Positions 1 through 6,727 of a DNA stretch of 26,067 bases are shown one piece after another. Position 1 is the stretch's first letter. Each line of letters opens with the position of its first letter. Below the pieces are notes generated by a model. The model searched no databases. It was not told where the DNA came from and saw only the letters and a program-made list of their open reading frames with translations. Position numbers and translations under genes: made by a program. The stretch spans positions 1-26,067 of the forward strand of contig NZ_CAUIYF010000019.1 of NCBI RefSeq assembly GCF_962719845.1. The letters run 5' to 3'. Origin of the DNA: Neisseria uirgultaei. GTDB lineage: Bacteria; Pseudomonadota; Gammaproteobacteria; Burkholderiales; Neisseriaceae.

Positions 1-31
1 CAGATGGATGATTCTGCCCAAACCAAGCCCG

Positions 32-61
32 ATTCTACCTTTTTTCGGGGGGGGGGGGCAA
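32..61 (-). promoter_or_regulatory. Candidate phase-variable promoter with poly-C spacer
   Basis: Read on the minus strand, TTGCCC (61-56) and TAGAAT (37-32) are 18 bases apart. Twelve consecutive C (58-47) supply the last three bases of the -35-like box and the first nine of the spacer. TAGAAT matches the -10 consensus at five of six positions. Losing one C would give the optimal 17-base spacing. Homopolymer spacers between -35 and -10 control porA and fetA in Neisseria by slipped-strand mispairing, and the layout here is the same. The target gene would lie to the left, outside the window. The -35 box is weak, so this is an inference. Confidence 0.4.
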
Positions 62-75
62 GCCTTCGGAAGGCT
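61..75. repeat. Perfect 7+1+7 palindrome beside the poly-G tract
   Basis: AGCCTTC and GAAGGCT flank a single central base. The palindrome abuts the 12-G run and overlaps the TTG of the candidate promoter. It could be an operator or a small hairpin. No T-run follows on either strand, so it is not an obvious terminator. Confidence 0.45.
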
Positions 76-146
76 ATGAATGAAACATATCTTGTTTTAT
101 TCACTAAAAAATATCGGGTAATGCCGTATGAAAATTTTTGAAGCAC

Positions 147-170
147 AAAAATAGGCCGGTTTCGCCGGCC
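147..170 (-). terminator. Second intrinsic terminator downstream of rpsJ
   Basis: On the minus strand a six-base-pair GC stem (GGCCGG with CCGGCC, 170-154) closes a short loop and is followed at once by TATTTTT (153-147). It lies about 80 bases beyond the first rpsJ terminator, so the transcript has two terminators in tandem. Confidence 0.55.
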
Positions 171-226
171 GCACTGTTTTTTTTGATTTTGTCGTTTTGC
201 CTTAAACCTGTTTGCCGCCGCATATT

Positions 227-236
227 TTCAGACGGC
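227..236 (-). repeat. Single DNA uptake sequence
   Basis: TTCAGACGGC on the plus strand is the complement of the 10-mer DUS GCCGTCTGAA that the neisserial type IV pilus uptake machinery recognises through ComP. This copy stands alone, with no inverted partner nearby. Confidence 0.9.
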
Positions 237-243
237 ATAACAT

Positions 244-279
244 AAAAAAATCCCCAAGCATTGATTGCTTGGGGATTTT
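244..279 (-). terminator. rpsJ intrinsic terminator
   Basis: A ten-base-pair stem (251-260 with 266-275) and a five-base loop, extended by A/T pairs, lie 13 bases after the rpsJ stop. Seven T follow on the minus strand (250-244). In this sequence the tuf-rpsJ transcript should end here rather than continue into rplC. Confidence 0.85.
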
Positions 280-291
280 CAATAGTCCGAA

Positions 292-603
292 TTATTGGAC
301 TTTGATTTCTACATCAACACCGGCCGGCAAATCCAGCTTCATCAGCGCATCGGTAGTTTTATCGGTCCAATCCACGATGTCCATCAGGCGCAAGTGGGTG
401 CGGATTTCCAATTGTTCACGGGAAGTTTTGTTCACGTGCGGAGAACGCAAAATGTTGAAACGCTCGATTTTGGTCGGCAAAGGAATCGGACCTTTTACAA
501 CGGCACCGGTACGTTTTGCAGTTTCAACGATTTCTTGTGCAGAACGGTCAATCAGGGCGTAATCATAAGCTTTCAGGCGGATACGGATTTTTTGGTTTGC
601 CAT
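292..603 (-). CDS. rpsJ: 30S ribosomal protein S10
   Basis: S10 is a small-subunit head protein; as NusE it also binds NusB in antitermination complexes. The 103 residues equal the usual bacterial length, and the start ([14 protein letters not shown]) and end (DVEIKVQ) are typical. Residue 57 is Val, in the segment [10 protein letters not shown]. Val57Met is the known gonococcal tetracycline-resistance change, so this allele is the susceptible form at that site. The gene begins 17 bases after the tuf stop and is almost certainly cotranscribed with it. It is followed by two leftward terminators, and no rplC is seen in the remaining 291 bases, although S10 usually heads the S10 operon. In known Neisseria genomes rpsJ follows the tuf copy behind fusA, not the copy behind tRNA genes as here. 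Confidence 0.98.
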
Positions 604-620
604 TTATCAATATCCTTCAA

Positions 621-1805
621 TTAAGCGATAACAGAAGAAACCACGCCGGCACCCACGGTACGGCCGCCTTCGCGAATCGCAAAGCGCAGACCTTCTTCCA
701 TAGCGATAGGCGCAATCAGTTCTACGGTAATGGTTACGTTCTCACCCGGCATTACCATTTCCACACCTTCTTCCAAAGTAACCGCGCCGGTTACGTCGGT
801 GGTACGGAAGTAGAATTGGGGACGGTAGTTGGCGAAGAACGGGGTATGGCGACCGCCCTCTTCTTTGCTCAATACGTACACTTCTGCTTTGAACTTGGTG
901 TGCGGAGTGATGGTGCCGGGTTTGGCCAATACCTGACCGCGTTCCACGTCTTCACGTTTGGTACCGCGCAGCAATACGCCTACGTTGTCGCCCGCCTGAC
1001 CTTCGTCCAGCAGTTTGCGGAACATTTCAACACCGGTACAGGTGGTTTTTTGGGTTTCTTTCAGACCTACGATTTCGATCTCGTCACCAACGTGGATGAC
1101 ACCGCGCTCTACACGGCCGGTTACTACGGTACCGCGACCGGAGATGGAGAATACGTCTTCGATAGGCAACAGGAACGGTTTGTCCACGGCACGCTCAGGA
1201 GTCGGGATGTAGCTGTCCAATGCGGCAGCCAGTTCGAAGATTTTTTCTTCGTAAGCGGCGTCGCCTTCCAAGGCTTTCAGTGCAGAACCTTGTACGATCG
1301 GGCAGTCGTCGCCTGGGAAGTCGTAGCTTGACAGCAAGTCACGGATTTCCATTTCAACCAGTTCCAACAGCTCGGCATCGTCAACCATGTCGCATTTGTT
1401 CATGAACACGATGATGTAAGGTACGCCTACTTGGCGGGCCAACAGGATGTGTTCGCGGGTTTGCGGCATAGGACCGTCGGCAGCGGAACATACCAAGATT
1501 GCGCCGTCCATTTGTGCGGCACCGGTAATCATGTTTTTAACGTAGTCGGCGTGGCCCGGGCAGTCTACGTGTGCGTAGTGGCGGGTTTCGGTTTCGTATT
1601 CTACGTGTGAGGTATTGATGGTAATACCGCGGGCTTTTTCTTCGGGAGCGTTGTCGATTTGGTCGTAAGCTTTTGCAGCACCGCCGAATTTTTTAGCCAA
1701 AATAGTAGTCAAAGCAGCAGTCAGGGTGGTTTTACCATGGTCAACGTGACCGATGGTGCCAACGTTTACGTGCGGTTTGCTACGTTCGAATTTTTCCTTA
1801 GCCAT
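621..1805 (-). CDS. tuf: Elongation factor Tu
   Basis: EF-Tu is the GTPase that delivers aminoacyl-tRNA to the ribosome. The 394 residues equal the family norm. The P-loop GHVDHGKT is at 19-26, followed by the switch-II DCPGH motif and the guanine-specificity motif NKCD; the beta-barrel domains 2 and 3 follow intact. Upstream on the same strand are tRNA-Tyr, tRNA-Gly and tRNA-Thr, the arrangement of the E. coli tyrU-glyT-thrT-tufB operon. Downstream is rpsJ rather than the expected tRNA-Trp/secE/nusG. Neisseria carries two near-identical tuf genes, so this gene is a 1.2-kb repeat in which recombination or an assembly misjoin could occur. Confidence 0.98.
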   Translation of the reverse strand: MAKEKFERSKPHVNVGTIGHVDHGKTTLTAALTTILAKKFGGAAKAYDQIDNAPEEKARGITINTSHVEYETETRHYAHVDCPGHADYVKNMITGAAQMDGAILVCSAADGPMPQTREHILLARQVGVPYIIVFMNKCDMVDDAELLELVEMEIRDLLSSYDFPGDDCPIVQGSALKALEGDAAYEEKIFELAAALDSYIPTPERAVDKPFLLPIEDVFSISGRGTVVTGRVERGVIHVGDEIEIVGLKETQKTTCTGVEMFRKLLDEGQAGDNVGVLLRGTKREDVERGQVLAKPGTITPHTKFKAEVYVLSKEEGGRHTPFFANYRPQFYFRTTDVTGAVTLEEGVEMVMPGENVTITVELIAPIAMEEGLRFAIREGGRTVGAGVVSSVIA

Positions 1806-1854
1806 GGCAATATCCTATATATCTAAGCTTTAAAGAAATGAATAATCGAAGAGA

Positions 1855-1929
1855 TGGTGCCCATGGGCAGATTTGAACTGCCGGCCTCTCCCTTACCAAG
1901 GGAGTGCTCTACCCCTGAGCTACATGGGC
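1855..1929 (-). tRNA. tRNA-Thr (GGT)
   Basis: The acceptor arms GCCCATG (1929-1923) and CATGGGC (1865-1859) pair perfectly. The anticodon loop TTGGTAA sits on a five-base-pair stem and gives anticodon GGT. The T-loop has the usual TTCAAAT. The 3' CCA is encoded (1857-1855). It is the last tRNA of the cluster, about 50 bases before the tuf start. Confidence 0.96.
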
Positions 1930-1937
1930 CTAATTGT

Positions 1938-2011
1938 TGGAGCGGGTGAAGGGAATCGAACCCTCACCGTAAGCTTGGAAGGCTTCTGCTCTACCATTGA
2001 GCTACACCCGC
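1938..2011 (-). tRNA. tRNA-Gly (TCC)
   Basis: The acceptor arms GCGGGTG (2011-2005) and CACCCGC (1948-1942) pair. The anticodon loop CTTCCAA gives TCC. The T-loop TTCGATT is standard, the discriminator base is T, and CCA is encoded (1940-1938). Only eight bases separate it from tRNA-Thr, so the two are processed from one transcript. Confidence 0.96.
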
Positions 2012-2041
2012 ATTACTCGCTACTGCTCCAAGTAAGAATTT

Positions 2042-2125
2042 TGGTGGAGGGAGAAGGATTCGAACCTTCGAAGCTTTCGCAACAGATTTACAGTCTGCTC
2101 CCTTTGACCGCTCGGGAATCCCTCC
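2042..2125 (-). tRNA. tRNA-Tyr (GTA)
   Basis: A class II tRNA of 84 bases with a long variable arm. The acceptor arms GGAGGGA (2125-2119) and TCCCTCC (2052-2046) pair. The anticodon loop contains CTGTAAA, anticodon GTA. The discriminator is A and CCA is encoded (2044-2042). It is the first gene of the tRNA-tuf transcript. Confidence 0.96.
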
Positions 2126-2138
2126 AAAAGAGAACGCT

Positions 2139-2167
2139 AGTTTATTAGTGGCTTGCTTTTCCGTCAA
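2139..2167 (-). promoter_or_regulatory. Sigma70 promoter of the tRNA-tuf operon
   Basis: TTGACG (2167-2162) and TAAACT (2144-2139) are separated by exactly 17 bases on the minus strand. The predicted start, near 2132, is about seven bases before the mature 5' end of tRNA-Tyr, where a stable-RNA promoter belongs. Confidence 0.75.
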
Positions 2168-2222
2168 GTCTTTTTTCGATTTTATTTCAAAACAGACATA
2201 ATTTGATGTTTTAAAGAAGAAT

Positions 2223-2474
2223 TTATTTAAACTGGATAATCTTTTCGTATTTCGCCATCAACTCGTCATGGGTTTCAGGATGTTCTTCGTCAATCAAGAT
2301 GCAATCAACCGGACAAACCTGCTGACACTGCGGCTCATCGTAGTGTCCGACGCACTGTGTGCAGAGGTTGGGGTTGATTTCGTAAATTTCCTCGCCTTGC
2401 GAGATGGCATCATTCGGACATTCGGGTTCGCATACGTCGCAGTTGATGCACTCGTCGGTAATAAAGAGCGACAT
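2223..2474 (-). CDS. yfhL: YfhL-type 2[4Fe-4S] ferredoxin
   Basis: A small soluble electron carrier of 83 residues. The first cluster motif is CINCDVCEPECP near residues 9-20. The second is CTQCVGHYDEPQCQQVCP near 38-55, with the insertion between the second and third Cys that marks the YfhL / Allochromatium-type ferredoxins. A short acidic and Lys-containing helix forms the C-terminus. The physiological partner is unknown from sequence. The gene has its own extended -10 promoter and a purine-rich ribosome site (GGAAAAGGAAAAG). It lies upstream of the tRNA-tuf cluster, as in sequenced meningococci. The symbol follows the E. coli family member; fdx is also used. Confidence 0.93.
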   Translation of the reverse strand: MSLFITDECINCDVCEPECPNDAISQGEEIYEINPNLCTQCVGHYDEPQCQQVCPVDCILIDEEHPETHDELMAKYEKIIQFK

Positions 2475-2518
2475 TTCTTTTCCTTTTCCACTAAATTATC
2501 AAAACCGGGCGGGCGCGG

Positions 2519-2527
2519 ATTATAGCA
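2519..2527 (-). promoter_or_regulatory. Extended -10 promoter for the ferredoxin gene
   Basis: TGCTATAAT on the minus strand (2527-2519) is a perfect extended -10 element, 45 bases upstream of the ferredoxin ATG. No good -35 box is present at 16-18 bases, which fits an extended -10 promoter. Confidence 0.65.
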
Positions 2528-2596
2528 CAAGGTTTTTTTGAACCGGACGGTTGCAAACGAATGTTTACAACTCGGAAATGATTATCAAAGCGCATA

Positions 2597-3166
2597 TTAT
2601 TCAGCCACTTGGAAAACCCTTAATTCGAATGTACTCTTCCCCGATTTCCCCTCCCTATATCCCGTCAGCCAATCAGGTTTGTCCGGCTGCCTGCCTGCCT
2701 CGATATAGACGTATGCACCGTCATTCAGGCGTGCGCCCAATGCATTGAAAAGGCTTTCCCAACTTTGCCACGCAAACGGCGGGTCGAGAAAGACGACATC
2801 GAATTTCTCTTTTAGGTTTGTCAAATAGGCAATGCCGTCTGAACAGACGATTTGCACCTGCCCCAAACCCAGTTCGCGGCTGTTTTTCTCAAGGGTTTGT
2901 ACCGTTTGACGGTTGTTGTCTGCAATGACGACCCGTTTTGCATTACGCGATGCTGCCTCCATACCAAGTGCGCCGCTGCCTCCGAAGAGATCCAAAACCG
3001 TTTTACCCGTCAAATCCTGTCCCAGCCAGTTAAACAGCTTTTCACGCACGCTGTCGGGTGTCGGACGCAGTCCGTCGGCGGATGTGAAACTCAATTTCCT
3101 GCCCCGACATTGCCCGCCGATAATGCGTACCTGGTTGCTGTGTTTGGTATGTTTGCCTGCCGCCAT
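2597..3166 (-). CDS. rsmD: 16S rRNA (guanine-966-N2)-methyltransferase RsmD
   Basis: RsmD uses S-adenosylmethionine to methylate the N2 of G966 of 16S rRNA on the assembled 30S subunit. The 189 residues contain the family opening VRIIGGQCRGRKLSF, the phrase LRPTPDSVREKLFNWL, the SAM-binding VLDLFGGSGALGMEA and the catalytic motif DPPF (in VVFLDPPFAW). I chose the ATG at 3166; a TTG two codons earlier (3172) is possible. A perfect TATAAT (3199-3194) lies just upstream, but its -35 is poor. There is no clear terminator before the ferredoxin promoter. Confidence 0.95.
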   Translation of the reverse strand: MAAGKHTKHSNQVRIIGGQCRGRKLSFTSADGLRPTPDSVREKLFNWLGQDLTGKTVLDLFGGSGALGMEAASRNAKRVVIADNNRQTVQTLEKNSRELGLGQVQIVCSDGIAYLTNLKEKFDVVFLDPPFAWQSWESLFNALGARLNDGAYVYIEAGRQPDKPDWLTGYREGKSGKSTFELRVFQVAE

Positions 3167-3215
3167 AATCAAAAACCTGTAAGTTCAAACGGTATTATAC
3201 AAGACCTGTCAAAGA

Positions 3216-3250
3216 ATATGCCGTCTGAAAACTTTTTTCAGACGGCATAT
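3216..3250 (-). terminator. DUS-hairpin terminator of the Xre-type gene
   Basis: An inverted DUS pair (3220-3229 and 3237-3246), extended by ATAT on the outside and A/T pairs on the inside, forms a long stem with a tiny loop. It starts five bases beyond the stop of the minus-strand regulator gene and upstream of rsmD. Confidence 0.7.
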
Positions 3251-3254
3251 CTGT

Positions 3255-3632
3255 TTAAACGGTTTCGGTCAGCTTGCGGAGCAGCTCGATTTCTTTGTCT
3301 TTTTGTTCCAACATTTCTTTGCAGTGTTTCAACTCCATTTTTAAAAATTCTATTTTCATCGAAACATCACCCGACGCATACAACGCAATATCGCCACCAC
3401 TATCACCTTCATTAATCTGAAACACCATCCTGCCGCCGCCCGATTTGAGCAAGTCCCACATATCAATTTTGAAAATCTGCGCCAATTGCTCCAAACGCGG
3501 AATGTTCAACTGCGTTTCGCCCCGTTCGATTTTGGCATACCCGCCTGCCGACATCGCCAGCTTTTCCGCCATATCCTCCTGCGACCATTTGTTCAATTCG
3601 CGCATCAGGCGGATTTTTTCGTGGGTTTCCAT
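3255..3632 (-). CDS. Xre/Cro-type helix-turn-helix regulator with C-terminal coiled coil
   Basis: From the ATG at 3632 the product has 125 residues. Residues 6-62 form an HTH_3 domain: IRLMRELNKWSQEDMAEKLA, then MSAGGYAKIERGETQLNIPR as recognition region, then LEQLAQIFKIDMWDLL. After a Gly-rich linker, residues 90-122 are rich in Lys, Glu, Leu and Met with heptad spacing, suggesting a dimerising coiled coil. The frame is open 19 codons further upstream, but those residues (Arg, Cys, Trp-rich) do not look like the family, so the internal start is preferred. The ribosome site is weak. The gene is placed head to head with a truncated outer-membrane protein gene, and its 5' end abuts the break in that gene. 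Targets are unknown. Confidence 0.85.
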   Translation of the reverse strand: METHEKIRLMRELNKWSQEDMAEKLAMSAGGYAKIERGETQLNIPRLEQLAQIFKIDMWDLLKSGGGRMVFQINEGDSGGDIALYASGDVSMKIEFLKMELKHCKEMLEQKDKEIELLRKLTETV

Positions 3633-3640
3633 GGGCTGAA

Positions 3641-4225
3641 CTTTCTGTATCAGCCAATTTAAGCATAGACTACACCGGTTGGAACGCAAAAGCCCCAGAA
3701 GTCAATTTCAAGGCGGATTTACTTGGCATCAGCTTGGAATACTTGGGCAACTCTGATTCATCTCCTGCTAAAGGATGGTATGTCCGCACCCAATACAGCA
3801 CAGGTAAAGTTACTGAAAGCATGGTCAACGGCAAAATCAAAATGACCGAACTGGAGGGCGGTTACAAATATCCGATTATTAAAGGAAAATCTGCTTATTT
3901 AAGCGGAAAGGCAGGAATAGGCTTCGCATACACAACAGTTAAAGCAAATGCCGTATCTGACAGCGTATCCCATATTACCTTTCCTTTTGGTCTTGAAGCA
4001 GGTATCAAAGCCAATTCCAAACTTATAGTTGCGGCAAATGCAGGCTATAAATTTGGGTGGGAACTGGGTAGAAGCGGATCGACATGCCGAGACGGCTGGA
4101 ACAGTCCAAGTCAAGGAAAAGGTTCGTGTTCACATGATGGTGGTGTTGCAGAAACCCATGAAGAGAAAATTGGGAAAGTACGCGGTGCAATTTTCGGTAT
4201 AGGCTTGAAATATTCGTTTGACTGA
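3641..4225 (+). pseudogene. 5'-truncated outer-membrane beta-barrel protein gene
   Basis: The frame from 3641 encodes about 194 residues and resembles the body of a small outer-membrane barrel. Amphipathic strands are seen in VNFKADLLGISLEYLG, GWYVRTQYSTGKV, KMTELEGGYKYP, AYLSGKAGIGFAYTTV, HITFPFGLEAGI, LIVAANAGYKFGWEL and VRGAIFGIGLKYSF. The last strand ends in Phe plus one Asp. A Cys pair (STCRDG and KGSCSH) sits in a probable surface loop. There is no in-frame ATG or signal peptide upstream: the frame runs on into the opposite strand of the regulator gene. The only start inside the similarity is a TTG at 3734. I read it as a remnant that has lost its signal peptide and first strand. It resembles opacity/NspA-like barrels in size, but the family is not established. 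Confidence 0.6.
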
Positions 4226-4284
4226 TTCTCTTGCAATAAAGCACTAGAGTTGTTAAAACAAATATTGAAACTTTCTAATTTACA

Positions 4285-4318
4285 AAATGCCGTCTGAAAC
4301 TCCTTTCAGACGGCATTT
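4285..4318. terminator. Bidirectional DUS-hairpin terminator
   Basis: AAATGCCGTCTGAAA (4285-4299) and its exact complement (4304-4318) enclose a four-base loop. It lies between the convergent barrel remnant and topA, with T or A tracts on both sides, so it can serve both strands. Confidence 0.85.
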
Positions 4319-4341
4319 CTTTCATCTCAATCCCAACCGCT

Positions 4342-6648
4342 TCACTCTTTCGGTGCAGGCGGTTCAATCTGTTCTTTCCAGCCGCATTCTTTTTGTGGAC
4401 AGACTTTTTCCACGCCCCAGCGTTTGGTGGTTTTGATGGTTAAAACCGGCCAATGGCAGTTCGGGCATTGTTCGGCGACGGGCGGGTTCCAGGTGGCGTA
4501 GTTGCAGTCAGGATAGGTGCTGCAACTGTAAAACAGTTTGCCGTAGCGGGATTTGCGCTCGACGAGGTTACCTTTTTTGCATTGCGGGCATTGGACGCCG
4601 GTGTCTTTCGGTTTTTCCAACGGCTCGACGTGTTTGCATTTGGGGTAGTTGGCGCAGCCGATGAATTTGCTGCCAGTGCGGCTGTATTTGTACACTAGGC
4701 GACCGCCACATTTAGGGCATTCGCGCCCGTCGAGTTCCGCTTGCTCGGCTTCGGCTTTGGCGATGCGCTCGGCGGCTTCTTCAGCGGTTTCGTTCACGTT
4801 GCGGGTGTAGCTGCACTCGGGATAGCCGGCGCAGGCGACGAAGCGGCCCATTTTGCCGAACTTGATTTGCAATTTGTGTTCGCCGCATTTGGGGCAGGTT
4901 TCGTCGAGTTCCTGCGTGGTGAATTTGGCGCGTTCGATGCCTTCTTTTTCTTCCACTTGTTTGATGAACGGTTTCCAGAATTTGTCCATCACGGGAATCC
5001 AGCGGCGTTTGCCGTCGGCGATTTCGTCGAGCTGGTCTTCGAGTTTGGCGGTGAAGTGGTAATCGACGTATTGGGCGAAGTGTTCGGTCAGGAATTTATT
5101 GACGATGTCGCCTGTGTCGGTGGGCATAAAGCGTTTTTGCTCAAGGGTAACGTATTCGCGGTCTTTGAGCGTGGAGATGATGCTGGCGTAGGTCGAGGGG
5201 CGGCCGATGCCGTATTCTTCGAGGGCTTTAACCAGCGTGGCTTCGTTGTAGCGCGGCGGCGGGGTGGTGAAGTGTTGTTCGCCGTAGAGTTTGTCCACGG
5301 GCAATTTATCGCCTTCGCTCATTTCGGGCAGTTTTTTGCTGTCTTCGCCTTCTTCGTCATCGCTGCTTTCTTCGTAAACGCTGAGGAAGCCTGCGAAGGT
5401 TTGCACTTGTCCGGTTACGCGGAATACGCCTTTGCCGACGGTAATATCGACGGTGGTTTGGTCGAATTTGGCAGGCGTCATCTGACAGGCGACGGTGCGC
5501 TGCCAAATCATTTGATAGAGTTTGAACTGGTCTGCGCTCAAGAAGGGTTTGACGCTTTCGGGCGTGCGGTACACGGAAGTCGGACGGATTGCTTCGTGCG
5601 CTTCTTGGGCGTTTTTGGATTTGGTTTTGTATTGTTTGGCGGCACTCGGCAGATATTCTTTGCCGATTTTGTTTTCGATGTAATGGCGGATTTCGGTTAA
5701 CGCTTCGTCAGCCAAATTCACGCTGTCGGTACGCATATAGGTAATCAGACCGATGGCGCCCTGCCCTACGTCAATACCTTCGTAAAGCTGCTGGGCGGTA
5801 CGCATGGTGCGGTCGGTGGTGAAGCCGAGTTTGCGCACAGCATCCTGCTGCATGGTAGAAGTGGTGAACGGCGCGGCGGGATTGCGGCTGCGCTTTTTCT
5901 TTTCAATGGCGGTAACGACGGCCTCTTTGCCTTCGAGTTCTTTCAACACGTCGGCTTGCGCGGCTTCGTTCGGCAGGTCGAATTGTTCGAGTTTCGCGCC
6001 GTTGTATTGGGCGAGTTTGGCGGTGAACTTGCTGCGGCCTTTGTGGCTGTCGAGATGCACCGTCCAATATTCCTGCGCTTCAAACGCGCGGATTTCGTTT
6101 TCGCGTTCGCAAATCAGGCGCAAAGCGGGACTTTGCACACGACCCGCGCTCAAACCGCGGCGGATTTTTTTCCATAACAATGGCGAAAGGTTAAAGCCGA
6201 CCAAATAGTCCAAAGCGCGACGGGCTTGTTGCGCATCGACCAAGTCCATTTCGATTTCGCGCGGGTTGGCGACGGCGTCAAGGACGGCGTTTTTGGTGAT
6301 TTCGTGAAACACGACACGCTGCGGTTTGATGTTTTTCAGGCCGCGTTTGGATTTGAGGATTTCCAAAAGGTGCCAGGAAATGGCTTCGCCTTCCCTATCC
6401 GGGTCGGTTGCGAGGTAGATGTTTTCAGCTTCTTTGGCTCCGGCGACGATGGCATCGACGTGTTTGCCGTTGCGTTTTATCAGCTCGTATTTCATGGCGA
6501 AATCCTGATCCGGATTGACCGCTCCGCTTTTGGGAACAAGGTCGCGGACATGTCCGTAGGACGCGAGGATTTCAAAATCGCCGCCCAAATATTTTTTCAG
6601 GGTTTTGGCTTTGGATGGGGATTCGACGATTAATAGGTTTTTCGCCAT
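4342..6648 (-). CDS. topA: DNA topoisomerase I
   Basis: A type IA topoisomerase that relaxes negative supercoils through a transient 5'-phosphotyrosine link. The 768 residues begin with a TOPRIM domain (MAKNLLIVESPSKAKT, acidic DPDREGE at 82-88). The catalytic Tyr is Tyr304 in LITYMRTDS, and RRGLSAGRVQSPALRL precedes it. Four C-terminal Cys4 zinc modules start with CPKCGEHK, CPKCGGRL, CPQCKKGN and CPNCHWPV; the last is the most divergent (ending CPQKECGWKE). The protein is shorter than E. coli TopA (865 residues), mainly in the C-terminal region. AGAGG lies nine bases upstream of the ATG. It is the last gene of the dprA-smg-topA row; in E. coli smf and smg are likewise followed by yrdD, a TopA zinc-finger relative. 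Confidence 0.98.
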   Translation of the reverse strand: MAKNLLIVESPSKAKTLKKYLGGDFEILASYGHVRDLVPKSGAVNPDQDFAMKYELIKRNGKHVDAIVAGAKEAENIYLATDPDREGEAISWHLLEILKSKRGLKNIKPQRVVFHEITKNAVLDAVANPREIEMDLVDAQQARRALDYLVGFNLSPLLWKKIRRGLSAGRVQSPALRLICERENEIRAFEAQEYWTVHLDSHKGRSKFTAKLAQYNGAKLEQFDLPNEAAQADVLKELEGKEAVVTAIEKKKRSRNPAAPFTTSTMQQDAVRKLGFTTDRTMRTAQQLYEGIDVGQGAIGLITYMRTDSVNLADEALTEIRHYIENKIGKEYLPSAAKQYKTKSKNAQEAHEAIRPTSVYRTPESVKPFLSADQFKLYQMIWQRTVACQMTPAKFDQTTVDITVGKGVFRVTGQVQTFAGFLSVYEESSDDEEGEDSKKLPEMSEGDKLPVDKLYGEQHFTTPPPRYNEATLVKALEEYGIGRPSTYASIISTLKDREYVTLEQKRFMPTDTGDIVNKFLTEHFAQYVDYHFTAKLEDQLDEIADGKRRWIPVMDKFWKPFIKQVEEKEGIERAKFTTQELDETCPKCGEHKLQIKFGKMGRFVACAGYPECSYTRNVNETAEEAAERIAKAEAEQAELDGRECPKCGGRLVYKYSRTGSKFIGCANYPKCKHVEPLEKPKDTGVQCPQCKKGNLVERKSRYGKLFYSCSTYPDCNYATWNPPVAEQCPNCHWPVLTIKTTKRWGVEKVCPQKECGWKEQIEPPAPKE

Positions 6649-6685
6649 GTGTTTCCTCTGGTAATAAATGTCTCGGTTCCGGTAT

Positions 6686-6721
6686 TTCAGACGGCAGGTT
6701 AGCAGGATAATGCCGTCTGAA
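6686..6721. repeat. Inverted DUS pair between smg and topA
   Basis: TTCAGACGGC (6686-6695) and GCCGTCTGAA (6712-6721) can form a ten-base-pair stem with a 16-base loop. No T-run follows on the minus strand, so termination between smg and topA would be weak and read-through is likely. Confidence 0.85.
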
Positions 6722-6727
6722 CCTGTT

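Noticed and set aside
61..200. A CRISPR array or tandem-repeat locus near the left edge
   Set aside because: The repeated look comes from a homopolymer, one palindrome and two hairpins. There are no regularly spaced repeats.
516..1331. Long plus-strand frame opposite tuf
   Set aside because: It is the antisense shadow of the conserved tuf gene, with an aromatic- and Arg-rich composition unlike a real protein. tuf is certain on the minus strand.
2294..2530. Minus-strand frame overlapping the ferredoxin gene in another phase
   Set aside because: Low-complexity Ser/Arg/Thr composition, and it overlaps the well-supported ferredoxin whose cluster Cys are in frame.
3194..3227. TTGACA plus TATAAT upstream of rsmD as a consensus promoter
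   Set aside because: Both boxes are present on the minus strand but only seven bases apart, so they cannot act as one sigma70 promoter. The TATAAT may still be used with a poor -35.
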